DNA from: Anaerolineae bacterium
Lineage (GTDB): Bacteria; Chloroflexota; Anaerolineae; Aggregatilineales; Phototrophicaceae
Direction of reading: 5' to 3'
DNA length: 64,000 nucleotides
NCBI GenBank assembly: GCA_022843745.1
Contig: JALHNB010000010.1
Span: 62,001 to 126,000 of the forward strand
The notes under the pieces were generated by a model. That model saw nothing but the letters and a program-made list of their open reading frames with translations, was not told where the DNA came from and made no database searches. Of the stretch, positions 1 to 10,410 are shown piece after piece (position 1 is the stretch's first letter; every line of letters starts with the position of its first letter). The position numbers and the translations under genes are program-made.

Positions 1-953
<953 letters not shown>

Positions 954-1011
954 TTATAACCTCCAGATTTGCTTGTGATGTTGTTTCTAAAAATGGGTGC
1001 TGAGATGCGTC

Positions 1012-1308
1012 TTATTCGACGATACCCAGAATATCGGTTTCCTTCATAATGAGGAGTTTCTTACCGTCGATCTTGACCTCAGTGCCAGCGTATTTAGCAA
1101 ACAGCACGCGGTCACCAGCTTTGACATCCATCTGGATGCGCTTGCCGGATTCATCGTGGCGGCCTGGGCCAGCAGCCAGAACTTTGCCCTGCTGCGGTTT
1201 CTCTTTAGCGGTTTCGGGCAGAACGAGTTGACCACCTGCAAAGGTTTCTTCTTGTTCCACTGCCTCGATGACCACACGATCACCCAGGGGACGTAGATTA
1301 AGAGCCAT
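1012..1308 (-). CDS. groES: Co-chaperonin GroES (Hsp10)
   Basis: The 98-residue lid of the GroEL chamber. It begins [20 protein letters not shown] and has the mobile loop (residues about 18-32, ending GGQLVLPE) and the C-terminal [14 protein letters not shown] strand typical of the family. An in-frame ATG lies 12 bp further upstream, but its codons form the GGAGGG ribosome site of the ATG at 1308, so the shorter form is chosen. First gene of the groES-groEL operon, with a 5' leader of roughly 100 nt that carries a CIRCE operator. Confidence 0.97.
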   Translation of the reverse strand: MALNLRPLGDRVVIEAVEQEETFAGGQLVLPETAKEKPQQGKVLAAGPGRHDESGKRIQMDVKAGDRVLFAKYAGTEVKIDGKKLLIMKETDILGIVE

Positions 1309-1376
1309 TATTCCCTCCATCTTCTATTATTGTGATGTTATTGTGGAAATTTCGGAATGTATTATCCACACACGTT

Positions 1377-1402
1377 TTAGCACTCAAACATGAGAGTGCT
1401 AA
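1377..1402. promoter_or_regulatory. CIRCE operator 1 (HrcA site) in the groES leader
   Basis: Perfect 9-bp inverted repeat TTAGCACTC / GAGTGCTAA, the HrcA consensus. The spacer here is 8 nt (AAACATGA) rather than the usual 9. It lies just downstream of the predicted transcription start of groES, where bound HrcA would block transcription at normal temperature. Confidence 0.93.
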
Positions 1403-1415
1403 CAAAACTGCCATC

Positions 1416-1444
1416 AATATAGCAAAAGGAGTTCCAATCGTCAA
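1416..1444 (-). promoter_or_regulatory. Sigma-A promoter of groES-groEL
   Basis: On the minus strand, TTGACG (1444-1439) and TATATT (1421-1416) are separated by exactly 17 bp, close to the housekeeping consensus. Transcription should start near 1409, a few bases upstream of CIRCE operator 1. Confidence 0.8.
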
Positions 1445-1450
1445 GGATTT

Positions 1451-1477
1451 CTAGCAAACTTCTTATGCGAGTGCTAA
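1451..1477. promoter_or_regulatory. CIRCE-like operator 2, degenerate, upstream of the -35 box
   Basis: One half-site is a perfect GAGTGCTAA (1469-1477). The other, CTAGCAAAC (1451-1459), matches the consensus at 6 of 9 positions. The spacer is the canonical 9 nt. It lies just upstream of the groES -35 box, so the promoter is bracketed by two HrcA-type sites. Confidence 0.65.
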
Positions 1478-1490
1478 AGTTTGGCTAAAG

Positions 1491-3098
1491 TTAGGAAGAT
1501 TTGATACGCAGCGAATCGAGAATCATCTGAAAAGTTGGGATGAGCGTATTCCCTGTCGAATCGGCTGAATATGTCTCCGCAACGATTAGATCACCCCCAC
1601 GACGCATAAAAAATACGTCGGTTTGACCTGGCGGGAACTGGGGATTTGCGCCGTTCTGTCGATAACTGCGGCGTATACTGCCATCCTGTGCCGCTGCCGT
1701 GTCGATGAAGGTTAATTCGGTTCGCGGCTGATAATTTGCCTGAACATAGATGTCGAGCGCATTCTGGAAATCGGCATCACTGCTGATTTTTGAATCGACC
1801 ATCGTGACCGAGACATAGGCGCTCAGGTCGTTCGCTTGCCAGACATGGCTTAAAAGTGTGCCATCGCGGGTGGCATCCAGAAAACCCTGCGGTGGAATCC
1901 ACTCGCGCGGGATCGAGATCGCATATTGATTTTGCTCGATTCGCTGGGCGCTGCTAAATGGCGTAGGTGGAAGCGCAGCAACCGCATCGGCAGTCGCTTT
2001 GAGATCGACGACAGGCGTATTGCTGCCCGTGATATTGGGCAGCACAACAAGGCCGATCACGATCAGCGCGATAATACCAACCACAGCCGCTATGATGATG
2101 GTGGGTGAAATACCTGAATGTGCTGGTGCTGGTGATTCGGCTGTTTCGGCAGCAATCGGCACTTTGGTCGCGCCCCGGCGTGTGCCAGTCTGCGATGCAG
2201 CTTTAGCGGGTGTTTCATCCGGTAATGGCACAAATGTCGGCGAATCATCCACTTTACCGGGAGATTTTGAAGCAGTTTTGGGCTGTAGCAGCGCATCGCG
2301 ATAGGCACGTGCCATATCGCTGGCGGAGGCATACCGATCTCCGGGGTCTTTAGCGGTTGCGCGGCTGATGACATTTTCGACGGATGGCGGAACATCTTTG
2401 CGGAAGATACTGGCCGGGGGCATCGGCTCGTTAATATGTTTGAGCAAAAGTGCCATCGGCGTTTCAGCCTGATACGGTTCGCGTCCGGTAATGAGTTCAA
2501 ACAACACCACGCCGAGTGCGTAAATATCCGAGCGTGCATCCAGCGGAAAGCCGTTTGCCTGCTCTGGACTCATGTAAGCGGGTGTGCCGATGATGGCGCT
2601 CCCGGTCAGCTCGCTGCCCAGAACGCGGGCGATGCCGAAATCGGTCAAATAGGCGTTACCGTTTTCATCGAGCATAATGTTGCCAGGTTTGAGGTCGCGG
2701 TGGATAATGCCCTGCTTATGGGCGTGGTCAAGCGCCTGCGCCACCTGTGTAAATGGCTTTTCAATATCCTCTAACGTGGGCGTTCCGCGCCGGATGAGAT
2801 CGCGCATACTGCCACCCGCCAGATAGCGCATGACAATATAGGGGACTCCCTCCGCGTTGCCAAAATCGTAAATCGGCAAAATATGCGGGTGTTCGAGGTG
2901 GGCGATGACATCGACTTCGCGCTCAAATCGCTCGTAAAAGCCAGGATCATGCAGCAGTGAACGCGGCAAAACCTTGACCGCGACGACTCGGTTGATGGAA
3001 CCCTGACGCGCACGGTAGACTGTCGCCATCCCGCCCCGCCCGACTTCCTCTAAAACCTCATATTGTCCAAGAGTCTTACCGATAATGTCGTCGCTCAT
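1491..3098 (-). CDS. Membrane-anchored eukaryotic-like Ser/Thr protein kinase
   Basis: PknB-type kinase with 535 residues from the ATG at 3098; a GTG three codons upstream is an alternative, and neither has a clear ribosome site. Residues about 10-270 carry the Hanks motifs: glycine loop GRGGMATVY, VAVKVL with the ATP lysine (K42), HRDLKPGN (catalytic D135), DFGIAR (D153) and MSPEQ in the activation segment. A Pro/Ala/Thr-rich linker follows, then one membrane helix at about 331-351. The extracytoplasmic tail of about 180 residues (begins FSSAQRIEQNQYAISIP) is not PASTA and I do not recognise it. It resembles single-domain lipoprotein-like sensor folds, so ligand sensing is an inference. No partner phosphatase or FHA protein is adjacent. 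Confidence 0.9.
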   Translation of the reverse strand: MSDDIIGKTLGQYEVLEEVGRGGMATVYRARQGSINRVVAVKVLPRSLLHDPGFYERFEREVDVIAHLEHPHILPIYDFGNAEGVPYIVMRYLAGGSMRDLIRRGTPTLEDIEKPFTQVAQALDHAHKQGIIHRDLKPGNIMLDENGNAYLTDFGIARVLGSELTGSAIIGTPAYMSPEQANGFPLDARSDIYALGVVLFELITGREPYQAETPMALLLKHINEPMPPASIFRKDVPPSVENVISRATAKDPGDRYASASDMARAYRDALLQPKTASKSPGKVDDSPTFVPLPDETPAKAASQTGTRRGATKVPIAAETAESPAPAHSGISPTIIIAAVVGIIALIVIGLVVLPNITGSNTPVVDLKATADAVAALPPTPFSSAQRIEQNQYAISIPREWIPPQGFLDATRDGTLLSHVWQANDLSAYVSVTMVDSKISSDADFQNALDIYVQANYQPRTELTFIDTAAAQDGSIRRSYRQNGANPQFPPGQTDVFFMRRGGDLIVAETYSADSTGNTLIPTFQMILDSLRIKSS

Positions 3099-3170
3099 AG
3101 CCTTCACCGCACGAATAAGTCCATAAGGTCATTTATACGCCAACCCAGGGCGATACACAAGTGTGAGCCG

Positions 3171-4328
3171 TTAATATAGCTGATCTCGCTTCATATTTAA
3201 CACTTTCTCCAACACCCGCGTGAACTGTGCACCATTCGACTCTGCCGAGAACATCGCCTCGACACGAGCGCGACCTGCCGCGCCCATTCGCTGACGCAAA
3301 TCGGCATCGTGTAAAAGGTCGATCACCCGTGCCGCTAATGCTGCCTCGTCCCCCGGCGGCACGAGAAAGCCCGTTTTGCCGTTGACAACCGTTTCCGACG
3401 GCCCGCCGCGATTGGTGCTGACGACAGGCTTGCCGCAGGCCATCGCTTCGATATTGACGACACCATAGCCCTCAAAATATGAGCTGCATACCACCACGTC
3501 CGCCGCGCCGATCACGCGCTCCACGTCGGCGCGAAAACCGAGATAGGTCAGCCGCTTGTGCAGCAGGCCGTCTTTTTTCGCGATCTCTAAAATCTGCTGT
3601 TTGTAGGTGTTATCGGCATCGGTCTGCGTATTTTCGCCTGCGACGATGAATCGCGCTTCGGGGATTTGCAGCGCGACCTGCCGCGCCATCGCCTGAAAAA
3701 TATCGTGGCCTTTCACATCCTGAAAACGCGCGATTAACGCCACCACTGGGGCATCCTGCGCGATTCCCGCTTCAAAACGCACACGAACACCATCAACACC
3801 GGGGTGAAAGCGTTGGGTATCCACGCCCGGATATAAAATTTCGATGCTGTCCGGCGGCATAAAGGGCGGATTCCCCAGAAAGCCCGCTTTGATCGCCTGC
3901 GAATGGGCGAAGGTGTAGGCGCTGCGCCGGAAAAATCCGCGCTGCCAGAATTTTGGGTGAAACCACCAGCCCATGCACGTCCAGATCGTCGGAATGCCGA
4001 CATTTCGTGCAGCGGGCATGACCATTGGCAGGGTGTGATAATCGCTGTGAACAATATCAATATCGTTTTCGCGAATGAGTGCTTCGATGCGCTGGACGAT
4101 TGGCAGCCGTGACCATAGCGTCGGAATAAAATAGATCGTCGCGCCGCGCCAGGGCATGATGTGTACAGGCCAGCCCTGCGCCCGCCAGCGTTCGCCAAGC
4201 TGACCTTCGCGCGGGAGCAGCAAATGCAGCCGGAAACGCGCCGGATCAAGCTGCTGCGCCAATGTGAGCAGCGCAGTCTCGCCACCCCCAAGTTCGGTAT
4301 AACTGGAAGCAAAAAGTAGATTTATCAT
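3171..4328 (-). CDS. Glycosyltransferase family 4 (GT-B fold)
   Basis: Cytoplasmic or membrane-associated transferase of an activated sugar to a lipid or polysaccharide acceptor. 385 residues from the ATG at 4328; an ATG three codons earlier is possible. The N-terminal LLFASSYTELGGGE is the acceptor-side Rossmann start of GT4 enzymes. The C-terminal donor-binding region has EGYGVVNIEAMACGKPVV, the E-x7-E signature, followed by VSTNRGGPSE and GFLVPPGD. It stands alone between the kinase and a divergent transporter, so its substrate cannot be deduced. Confidence 0.88.
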   Translation of the reverse strand: MINLLFASSYTELGGGETALLTLAQQLDPARFRLHLLLPREGQLGERWRAQGWPVHIMPWRGATIYFIPTLWSRLPIVQRIEALIRENDIDIVHSDYHTLPMVMPAARNVGIPTIWTCMGWWFHPKFWQRGFFRRSAYTFAHSQAIKAGFLGNPPFMPPDSIEILYPGVDTQRFHPGVDGVRVRFEAGIAQDAPVVALIARFQDVKGHDIFQAMARQVALQIPEARFIVAGENTQTDADNTYKQQILEIAKKDGLLHKRLTYLGFRADVERVIGAADVVVCSSYFEGYGVVNIEAMACGKPVVSTNRGGPSETVVNGKTGFLVPPGDEAALAARVIDLLHDADLRQRMGAAGRARVEAMFSAESNGAQFTRVLEKVLNMKRDQLY

Positions 4329-4338
4329 CGCGAACATC

Positions 4339-4373
4339 TTAACGCAGAGACGCTAAGAGGCAAAGGCGCAGAT
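4339..4373. repeat. Degenerate heptad repeat of the ACGCAGAG type
   Basis: A run of loosely repeating 7-mers (AGAGACG, CTAAGAG, GCAAAGG, CGCAGAT) sits upstream of the glycosyltransferase start. Similar CGCAGAGACGC heptad arrays are common intergenic repeats in cyanobacteria and Chloroflexota. No function can be assigned. Confidence 0.4.
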
Positions 4374-4439
4374 ACGAGACTGGACAATTCCAGAATTTGT
4401 GCGATGCTATCATGAGGATGAACAATAGATGAGAAACGC

Positions 4440-5780
4440 ATGGATACGATTCTCGGATTACTCGCAGTCTGCTTGCTGATCTTCATGAATGGCTTTTTTG
4501 TCGCTGCCGAATTTTCGCTCGTTGGCGCAAGGCGAACCCGCATCACTCAGCTTGCCGACGAAGGCAGCGCTGGCGCAAAAGCTGCCCAGGATGCCATGAA
4601 CCACCTCGATAGTTATATCGCGGCCACGCAGCTTGGCATTACGCTGGCAAGTCTCGCGCTCGGCTGGATCGGTGAACCCGCTATCGCCCACCTGTTTGAG
4701 CCACTGCTGAATCTGATACTTCCTGAGAATTTGATCGACACGGTGGGTCATACCATCAGCGTGATTATCGCTTTCGCGCTCGTGACGATGTTTCACATCA
4801 TTTTTGGCGAACTCGCGCCCAAGTCGATTGCCTTGCAGCGCCCGGAAGCAACAGCAGTGGTAATCGCACGCCCGACGACCTGGTTTTTAAAACTTTTCCG
4901 CCCGATTATTGCCTTGATGAACGCGATTGGCAATGCGGTTGTGAAAATGCTTGGCTTTGAGCCTGCTGGTGAACACGCGCAAATTCATTCCGCTGAGGAA
5001 CTCGAAATGCTGGTGCATTCCAGCCGCGAGGCCGGGCTGTTGCAGGAGAGCGAGGAACGTTTGCTGCGTCGCGCTTTCGATTTCAGCGATATTCACGTCG
5101 AGGAAGTCATGAAGCCGCGCGTTGATATTGACGCGATTGAAGTGACGCTGCCCGTTGCGCAACTACTCAAAATGGTCGGCGACCAGCATCACTCGCGCTA
5201 TCCGGTGTATCGCGAAAGCATCGACAATATTGTTGGCGTTTTATACACCAAAGAATTGTTTGACATGGTTATCCGCCAGCCAGAACTCCTGACGAATATC
5301 GAAGCGCAGTTCGATCTGATGTCGATTGTGCGCAATCCGTTATTCGTTCCGGGGACGCTGGCCGTCGATAAACTGCTCGAAAAGATGCAAAAAACCAAAA
5401 TCCACTTGGCGATTGTTATCGACGAATATGGCGGTACGGCGGGTGTAGTGACGATGGAAGACATTCTGGAACAGCTTATCGGTCAGGTTCAGGACGAGTT
5501 TGATCTTGAAGGAAGTCCGATCACGTCCGAAGGCAATTCCGCTATGGTCAGCGGCCTTCTCAGCCTGGGTGAAGTCGAGGAGCGGTTTGGCGACCTGGAA
5601 GATGAGCCGCTTTCAACCACCATCGGCGGTTATATTTCCGAGTTGTTGAGCCGCATCCCGGTTGTTGGGGACAAAGTTCGCTTTGGCGATTACGAGGTGA
5701 TCGTCGAGGAGATGGATGGGATGCGCGTCGAGAAGGTGCGCTTTGTACGACGTGCGCCCGATGAGAAACCTGCGGAGTGA
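4440..5780 (+). CDS. CNNM/CorC-HlyC family membrane protein (DUF21-CBS-CBS)
   Basis: 446 residues. The N-terminal DUF21/CNNM region (about 1-190) has four hydrophobic segments, starting ILGLLAVCLLIFMNGFFVAA with the family's small-residue NGFF(V)AAE turn. MKPRVDIDAIEV begins the CBS pair (about 205-335). A C-terminal CorC_HlyC domain (about 350-435) contains GDKVRFGDYEVIVEEMDG. The family is implicated in Mg2+/Co2+ transport or efflux; the historic name hemolysin does not imply toxicity. Monocistronic, followed by a hairpin terminator. Confidence 0.92.
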   Translation: MDTILGLLAVCLLIFMNGFFVAAEFSLVGARRTRITQLADEGSAGAKAAQDAMNHLDSYIAATQLGITLASLALGWIGEPAIAHLFEPLLNLILPENLIDTVGHTISVIIAFALVTMFHIIFGELAPKSIALQRPEATAVVIARPTTWFLKLFRPIIALMNAIGNAVVKMLGFEPAGEHAQIHSAEELEMLVHSSREAGLLQESEERLLRRAFDFSDIHVEEVMKPRVDIDAIEVTLPVAQLLKMVGDQHHSRYPVYRESIDNIVGVLYTKELFDMVIRQPELLTNIEAQFDLMSIVRNPLFVPGTLAVDKLLEKMQKTKIHLAIVIDEYGGTAGVVTMEDILEQLIGQVQDEFDLEGSPITSEGNSAMVSGLLSLGEVEERFGDLEDEPLSTTIGGYISELLSRIPVVGDKVRFGDYEVIVEEMDGMRVEKVRFVRRAPDEKPAE

Positions 5781-5826
5781 TGGACTTATAGAAAAGTCCG
5801 TTGAAATCATTAAAATAAACGTGAGA

Positions 5827-5855
5827 GGCACTGCATAACGGCAGTGTCTTTATTT
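5827..5855 (+). terminator. Rho-independent terminator after the CNNM gene
   Basis: GGCACTGC pairs with GCAGTGTC (8 bp, one G-U pair) across the loop ATAACG and is followed by TTTATTT. It lies 46 bp after the stop codon. Confidence 0.6.
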
Positions 5856-5877
5856 GTCCGATTGAGGTTTCTTCAAT

Positions 5878-6849
5878 ATGGCTGAAAGCGTCCCGCGCTG
5901 GCGTTTGATCCTGGCGTTTGCAATCGTTTATATTGTCTGGGGTACGAGCTATCTGGGAATCGCGATTGCGATTGAAACAATTCCGCCGTTTTTGATGGCA
6001 GGTACACGCTTTGCGATTGCGGGCATTATTTTGATGCTCTGGGCGCAAGTCAGGGGTGCGTCGCTGCCGACGCGCGGAAATTGGCGTGCCGCGATCATCA
6101 CAGGTGGGCTGCTGTTTTTGGTTGCTAACGGGGCGGTGGTTTGGGCGGAGCAGTATGTGGCTTCGGGTGTGGCCGCGCTCCTGAACGCGATCATCCCGCT
6201 GTGGGTGGTGCTGATTGACTGGCTGCGTTATGGCAGTGTCAGGCCTGGACTGGCGCTGTGGACAGGGCTTGGGTTGGGCTTTGTTGGCATTATGCTGCTC
6301 ATCGCGCCCAACCAATTTGCAGGCGGCGAGGGTGTCCATTTACTCGGTGCAATCGTGTTAGCCATTGGCGGGATTTCCTGGGCGTTGGGTTCGCTCGTGG
6401 CGCGACAGGCCGATCTGCCAAAATCGCCGAGCATGGCGACGGGAATGCAGCTTATTGCGGGTGGTGTTATGCTGCTGATTTTAGGCGTGGTGAGGGGCGA
6501 ACTGACGAATTTTCAGCTTTCACAGGTCAGCCTGGAAGCGGTTATCGCTGTTATTTACCTCATTTGCTTCCCGTCAATCGTCGCTTATAGCGCATATGTC
6601 TGGTTGATGCGGGTGAGCGATGCGGCGCGTGTCTCCACTTATGCTTACGTCAATCCGGTTGTCGCGGTTGGGTTGGGCGCACTGCTGAATAATGAAATCA
6701 TTACCGGACGAACCCTAATTGCAGCAGCCGTGATTCTGTCTGGTGTGTTCATCATCAACACCTATCGCGCACAGGGTGAAGCGAAATTTAATTGGCGTTT
6801 GTGGCGGAAAAATCCGGCTGTGGTTGCCGGGGCAGAGAATAAAATCTAG
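5878..6849 (+). CDS. EamA/DMT superfamily transporter, YedA-like
   Basis: 323-residue inner membrane protein with ten predicted helices in two EamA repeats (about 10-145 and 155-300). The start MAESVPRWRLILAFAIVYIV followed by WGTSYLGIAIAIETIPP is typical of the YedA/RhaT-like exporter group. The ribosome site GAGG lies 10 nt before the ATG. It probably exports a small metabolite or amino acid; the substrate is unknown. It converges with the ABC ATPase gene downstream, only 16 bp away. Confidence 0.88.
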   Translation: MAESVPRWRLILAFAIVYIVWGTSYLGIAIAIETIPPFLMAGTRFAIAGIILMLWAQVRGASLPTRGNWRAAIITGGLLFLVANGAVVWAEQYVASGVAALLNAIIPLWVVLIDWLRYGSVRPGLALWTGLGLGFVGIMLLIAPNQFAGGEGVHLLGAIVLAIGGISWALGSLVARQADLPKSPSMATGMQLIAGGVMLLILGVVRGELTNFQLSQVSLEAVIAVIYLICFPSIVAYSAYVWLMRVSDAARVSTYAYVNPVVAVGLGALLNNEIITGRTLIAAAVILSGVFIINTYRAQGEAKFNWRLWRKNPAVVAGAENKI

Positions 6850-6865
6850 ATTGATTGGGTCTAAG

Positions 6866-7639
6866 TTAACCCTGCACCGATACTGCCAGATGTCCGCTGA
6901 AGGGATCGCGGTAGATTTGTGCGTCAATCTCAAAAACCTGCGCCAATCGCTCCGGCGTGAGGACTTCTTCCGGTGTGCCGTCGGCGGCGATGCGGCCTCG
7001 TGACATCATTACCAGCCGTGTGCAGAAACGGGCTGCCAATCCCAGATCGTGAATCGCGGCGATGACGCCCAATCCTGAATCACGCGCCAACGACTGCACC
7101 ATGCTCAAAACGCCCATCTGATGTTTAATGTCCAGGTTGCTGGTCGGCTCGTCGAGGAGTAAAACGCGCGGCTCTTGTGTCAGCGCACGGGCGATGACGA
7201 CACGCTGCTGTTCGCCGCCGCTGAGAGTGTGTATCAGACGGTGCGTGAGGTGTGTGGTTTGCGTGATCTGCATGGCACGATCAGCGATTGCCCGGTCATG
7301 CGCCGATTCCATATCGAAACGGCGCAAATGCGGGCTGCGCCCCATCAACACCACTTCGCGGGCGGAAAACGCAAAATCGACGTGAATTGATTGGGGAACA
7401 TGCGCCACGATTTGGGCAATTTCACGGGTGCTGTAAGAGCGCAGCGGGCGATCTAAAAGGTCGATTTCGCCCGTTGCACCCGGCCACAGTCCGCTGATGA
7501 CTTTTAACAACGTGGTTTTGCCCCCGCCGTTCGCACCGATCAGACCGACAAACTCCCCGGCCCGGAGGCCAAGATGGATGTCGGTCAGAATTGGCGTTTT
7601 TTCAATCGCGTAATGGAGGTTAGAAGCTTGGAGCAACAT
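6866..7639 (-). CDS. ABC transporter ATP-binding protein, FecE/BtuD (siderophore/cobalamin) type
   Basis: 257 residues with all ATPase motifs: Walker [10 protein letters not shown] (35-43), Q-loop VPQ, signature [15 protein letters not shown], Walker [13 protein letters not shown] and the H-loop [13 protein letters not shown]. The pattern of short-spaced motifs and the SNLD D-loop fits importers of iron-siderophore, heme or B12. No permease or binding protein lies next to it, which is odd for this family, so the partners must be elsewhere. GGAGG lies 9 nt before the ATG. Confidence 0.9.
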   Translation of the reverse strand: MLLQASNLHYAIEKTPILTDIHLGLRAGEFVGLIGANGGGKTTLLKVISGLWPGATGEIDLLDRPLRSYSTREIAQIVAHVPQSIHVDFAFSAREVVLMGRSPHLRRFDMESAHDRAIADRAMQITQTTHLTHRLIHTLSGGEQQRVVIARALTQEPRVLLLDEPTSNLDIKHQMGVLSMVQSLARDSGLGVIAAIHDLGLAARFCTRLVMMSRGRIAADGTPEEVLTPERLAQVFEIDAQIYRDPFSGHLAVSVQG

Positions 7640-7665
7640 ATTTTTGCGCCTCCAAAAAGTCGGAT

Positions 7666-8955
7666 TTATCGAGTCGGATAGCGCCGACGACGCGCAGGAT
7701 TATTGCTGCCGTTCGCGTCGCGCTGCGGCCTTTGACCATTGCTGTGCGATGAGCGATTAGAAGATGGTCTTGAGCCGTTGCCGCTTCTGCGTCCACTCAA
7801 ATCGGTGGGCGATGGCACACCCAACTTTGACGCATAGGGGTGATTTTCCACCACTGGCACGTTCATCCGAATCAGCCGTTCAATATCGACCAGATAAGGG
7901 CGTTCTTCTTCTTCGCAGAATGAGAAGGCGATACCACTTGCTCCCGCCCGCGCTGTCCGTCCGATACGGTGAACGTAGCTTTCGGATTCATTAGGCAGGT
8001 CAAAGTTAATGACATGTGTGATGTCGTCTACGTCAATGCCACGTGCAGCAATATCTGTCGCCACCAGCACACGAGTCACGCCGGATTTGAAATTTGAGAG
8101 CGCTTTTTCGCGCGCACTCTGTGACTTATTGCCGTGAATAGCCTCAGCGTGGATCGACGCGGTGCTTAAGTGCTTGACCAGTTGGTTGGCGCGGTGTTTG
8201 GTGCGTGTGAAAACCAGTGTGCGTTTGACTGCTTTGTCGCTTAACAAGTGTACGAGCAGGGAACGTTTGTCGTTTTTCTCGACAAAATAGATGGCCTGCT
8301 GAATTTTCTCAACCGTTGTCGCCTGCGGTGTCACTTCGACGTAAACCGGATTATTCAGAATGCTGTTCGCCAAATCCTGAATATCCTGCGGCATCGTCGC
8401 CGAAAACAACAGCGTTTGGCGTTGTTTGGGCAGCGCGGCGATGATGCGTTTGACATCGTGGATAAAGCCCATGTCGAGCATCCGGTCTGCTTCGTCCAGC
8501 ACCAGGACTTCCAGACGGTCAAACCGAATATAGCCCTGATTCATCAGGTCGAGCAGTCGTCCTGGCGTAGCGACCAAAATGTCTGGGCTGCGGCGCAGCG
8601 CGTCAACCTGTGGATTCTGACCGACACCGCCAAAAATCGTGACCTGCTTCAGCGGCAGATTGCGTCCATAGCTGCGGAAACTTTCGCCAATTTGCGTGGC
8701 GAGTTCGCGCGTGGGTGCAAGCACCAGTACACGGATAGGGCGATTCGATGGCGACGGCGCGGCAGACAGACGCTGCATGATGGGGAGTGCGAAGGCGGCT
8801 GTTTTACCTGTGCCAGTCTGTGCGCATCCGAGCAAATCTTTGCCTTCAAGTACCTGTGGGATAGCCTGCACCTGAATGGGTGTCGGCTCTGTGTAGCCTT
8901 CTGCACGCACCGCGCGCAGGAGGGGATCAATCAATTTTAGATCTTCGAATTGCAT
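7666..8955 (-). CDS. DEAD-box RNA helicase, RhlE-like
   Basis: ATP-dependent RNA unwinding enzyme, 429 residues. Motifs in order: Q motif [20 protein letters not shown], Ia PTRELA, Ib [34 protein letters not shown] and [14 protein letters not shown]. After residue about 375 comes a low-complexity Ser/Arg/Asn tail ending in RRRRYPTR, probably an unstructured RNA-binding extension. It lies 26 bp upstream of the ABC ATPase on the same strand but is unlikely to be functionally linked. Confidence 0.93.
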   Translation of the reverse strand: MQFEDLKLIDPLLRAVRAEGYTEPTPIQVQAIPQVLEGKDLLGCAQTGTGKTAAFALPIMQRLSAAPSPSNRPIRVLVLAPTRELATQIGESFRSYGRNLPLKQVTIFGGVGQNPQVDALRRSPDILVATPGRLLDLMNQGYIRFDRLEVLVLDEADRMLDMGFIHDVKRIIAALPKQRQTLLFSATMPQDIQDLANSILNNPVYVEVTPQATTVEKIQQAIYFVEKNDKRSLLVHLLSDKAVKRTLVFTRTKHRANQLVKHLSTASIHAEAIHGNKSQSAREKALSNFKSGVTRVLVATDIAARGIDVDDITHVINFDLPNESESYVHRIGRTARAGASGIAFSFCEEEERPYLVDIERLIRMNVPVVENHPYASKLGVPSPTDLSGRRSGNGSRPSSNRSSHSNGQRPQRDANGSNNPARRRRYPTR

Positions 8956-9125
8956 GGGGTTGTTCAGTTAAAACCTCGTGATATGCCCCGCGCTCGCGCG
9001 TTGATGGCGAACTTCCCACATTGCAATACGAATTGTGTTTTGAAAGGGGTAGGGCTTGTTCATTGTTTCACGATACTCGATATTCTCCCGCGCGTCAATT
9101 CCACATTTGTGAGGGACTGGAGATG

Positions 9126-9794
9126 TTAAATCTGTAAGAATTGGACAACTGCGTAAAGCGAAAGACCGATGCCAACCAGCAGGGAAAGGTATTTCATCAT
9201 GCGAGGCACCCAGATGCGAACAGCCTGATTGATTGTATCGACCTGTGCGGTAAAACGCTCGCGCAGCAAAATATAGCCCATCAGAAAAGCGAACAATGGC
9301 AGCGCGAAGACAAGATTATACACCAGAAGCGATAACAGGCTGCCAAGAACTCCGGTGTTGGCGGTGGCAATGCGTTCCGACGCAACGATATAGGGCAGCG
9401 CTGTTGTCAATTCCTGGATCATGACAACAATACCAAAGAGAAAAGCCTTCCATAAGTTAAGCGGGGGTTTATGTGAATGTTCGCCGCTCATAGGCTGCGC
9501 TTTATAGAAAATGCCGAAAGCAAGTAATCCGAGGCCGATCACCAACTGAATTGCGATGAATAGCATGTCATCCATGTGTTGGATAAAGTTTTCGATCACG
9601 GTTCGAATACCTGCGACAAACAGAACGCCGCCAAGATAATTGACGCTGAGAAGCCCTGCGATATAGGCCAGGATACGTGGTACCGGGCGCTGCGTGGCAA
9701 ATAGAATAAATTGGGCAATGAACAATGATGGATTCAGGCTGTCGATGATGGCAATTCCGACCAGAGACCCCAACAGAGGCAAATTGAGCGCCAT
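9126..9794 (-). CDS. GAP/LysE-like family six-TM membrane protein
   Basis: 222 residues, about six membrane helices, with the early motif IIDSLNPSLFIAQFILF that marks GAP (Sap)/LysE-related exporters; the NP in helix 1 is typical. A hydrophilic loop with HSHK lies at about residue 112. It sits 24 bp downstream of a TetR regulator and is the only other gene of that operon, so it is the likely regulated efflux function. The substrate is unknown; lipid or small cationic compounds are transported by relatives. Confidence 0.72.
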   Translation of the reverse strand: MALNLPLLGSLVGIAIIDSLNPSLFIAQFILFATQRPVPRILAYIAGLLSVNYLGGVLFVAGIRTVIENFIQHMDDMLFIAIQLVIGLGLLAFGIFYKAQPMSGEHSHKPPLNLWKAFLFGIVVMIQELTTALPYIVASERIATANTGVLGSLLSLLVYNLVFALPLFAFLMGYILLRERFTAQVDTINQAVRIWVPRMMKYLSLLVGIGLSLYAVVQFLQI

Positions 9795-9818
9795 TTTTTG
9801 TCCTATTCTCCTCTGTGC

Positions 9819-10376
9819 CTAAGCAGTAATCAGATGCAGTAACTCATTCATAAGGGCCACACGCTCTTCTGGCGTATCCGGCATCATGCCTAAAACAACA
9901 TCCGTCCAATAACTATCTGCTGCGCCGCGAATCACATGCGCCCGCATGGGGGAAACACCATCCTTTACGAAACGCTCATTCCATATATCTACATATTCCC
10001 GAATTCGATTGAGCATTTCCGGCTGCTCGGTCAGCATAAATGTGAGCATCAACACGACTTCGAGTGGGGGCGGTTCATCGGCGAAAGTCGCTTTGACATA
10101 AGCGCGCAGCCAGCGTCCGGCAGTAGACAAGTCTTGTTCATAGAATTGCAGCGCCAGGGCATCAAAGCGATTGAGCAAATCATCCAGGAGCGCTTCGAGG
10201 AGTGCGCCTTTGGCAGGGAAATGATGGAGCAATCCCCCTTTGCTGACATTCGCCGCTCGTGCGACTTCATCGAGTGTAAAAGCGTTTGCGCCACCTTTTT
10301 GCATCGTTTTCACAGCCGCGTCAAGTAATCGTTCGCGTACACCAATCGGGTCTTTTTTTCGTTTTATATCGCTCAT
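9819..10376 (-). CDS. TetR/AcrR family transcriptional repressor
   Basis: 185 residues. The N-terminal three-helix DNA-binding domain (about 13-60) has RERLLDAAVKTMQKGG, FTLDEVARAANVSKGGLLHH and FPAKGALLEALL, a textbook TetR HTH. The C-terminal ligand domain is divergent. The gene heads a two-gene operon with the GAP-family membrane protein. A perfect palindrome sits inside its own promoter, so autorepression relieved by a substrate of the downstream exporter is likely. Confidence 0.92.
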   Translation of the reverse strand: MSDIKRKKDPIGVRERLLDAAVKTMQKGGANAFTLDEVARAANVSKGGLLHHFPAKGALLEALLDDLLNRFDALALQFYEQDLSTAGRWLRAYVKATFADEPPPLEVVLMLTFMLTEQPEMLNRIREYVDIWNERFVKDGVSPMRAHVIRGAADSYWTDVVLGMMPDTPEERVALMNELLHLITA

Positions 10377-10410
10377 TGTATGACCTGATACCGTCTCGTT
10401 GGATGGTTAT

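Noticed and set aside
5560-6339. 259-residue minus-strand open frame spanning the CNNM and EamA genes
   Set aside because: It overlaps two well-supported plus-strand genes and the terminator between them, and is Arg/Gln/His-rich with no motif.
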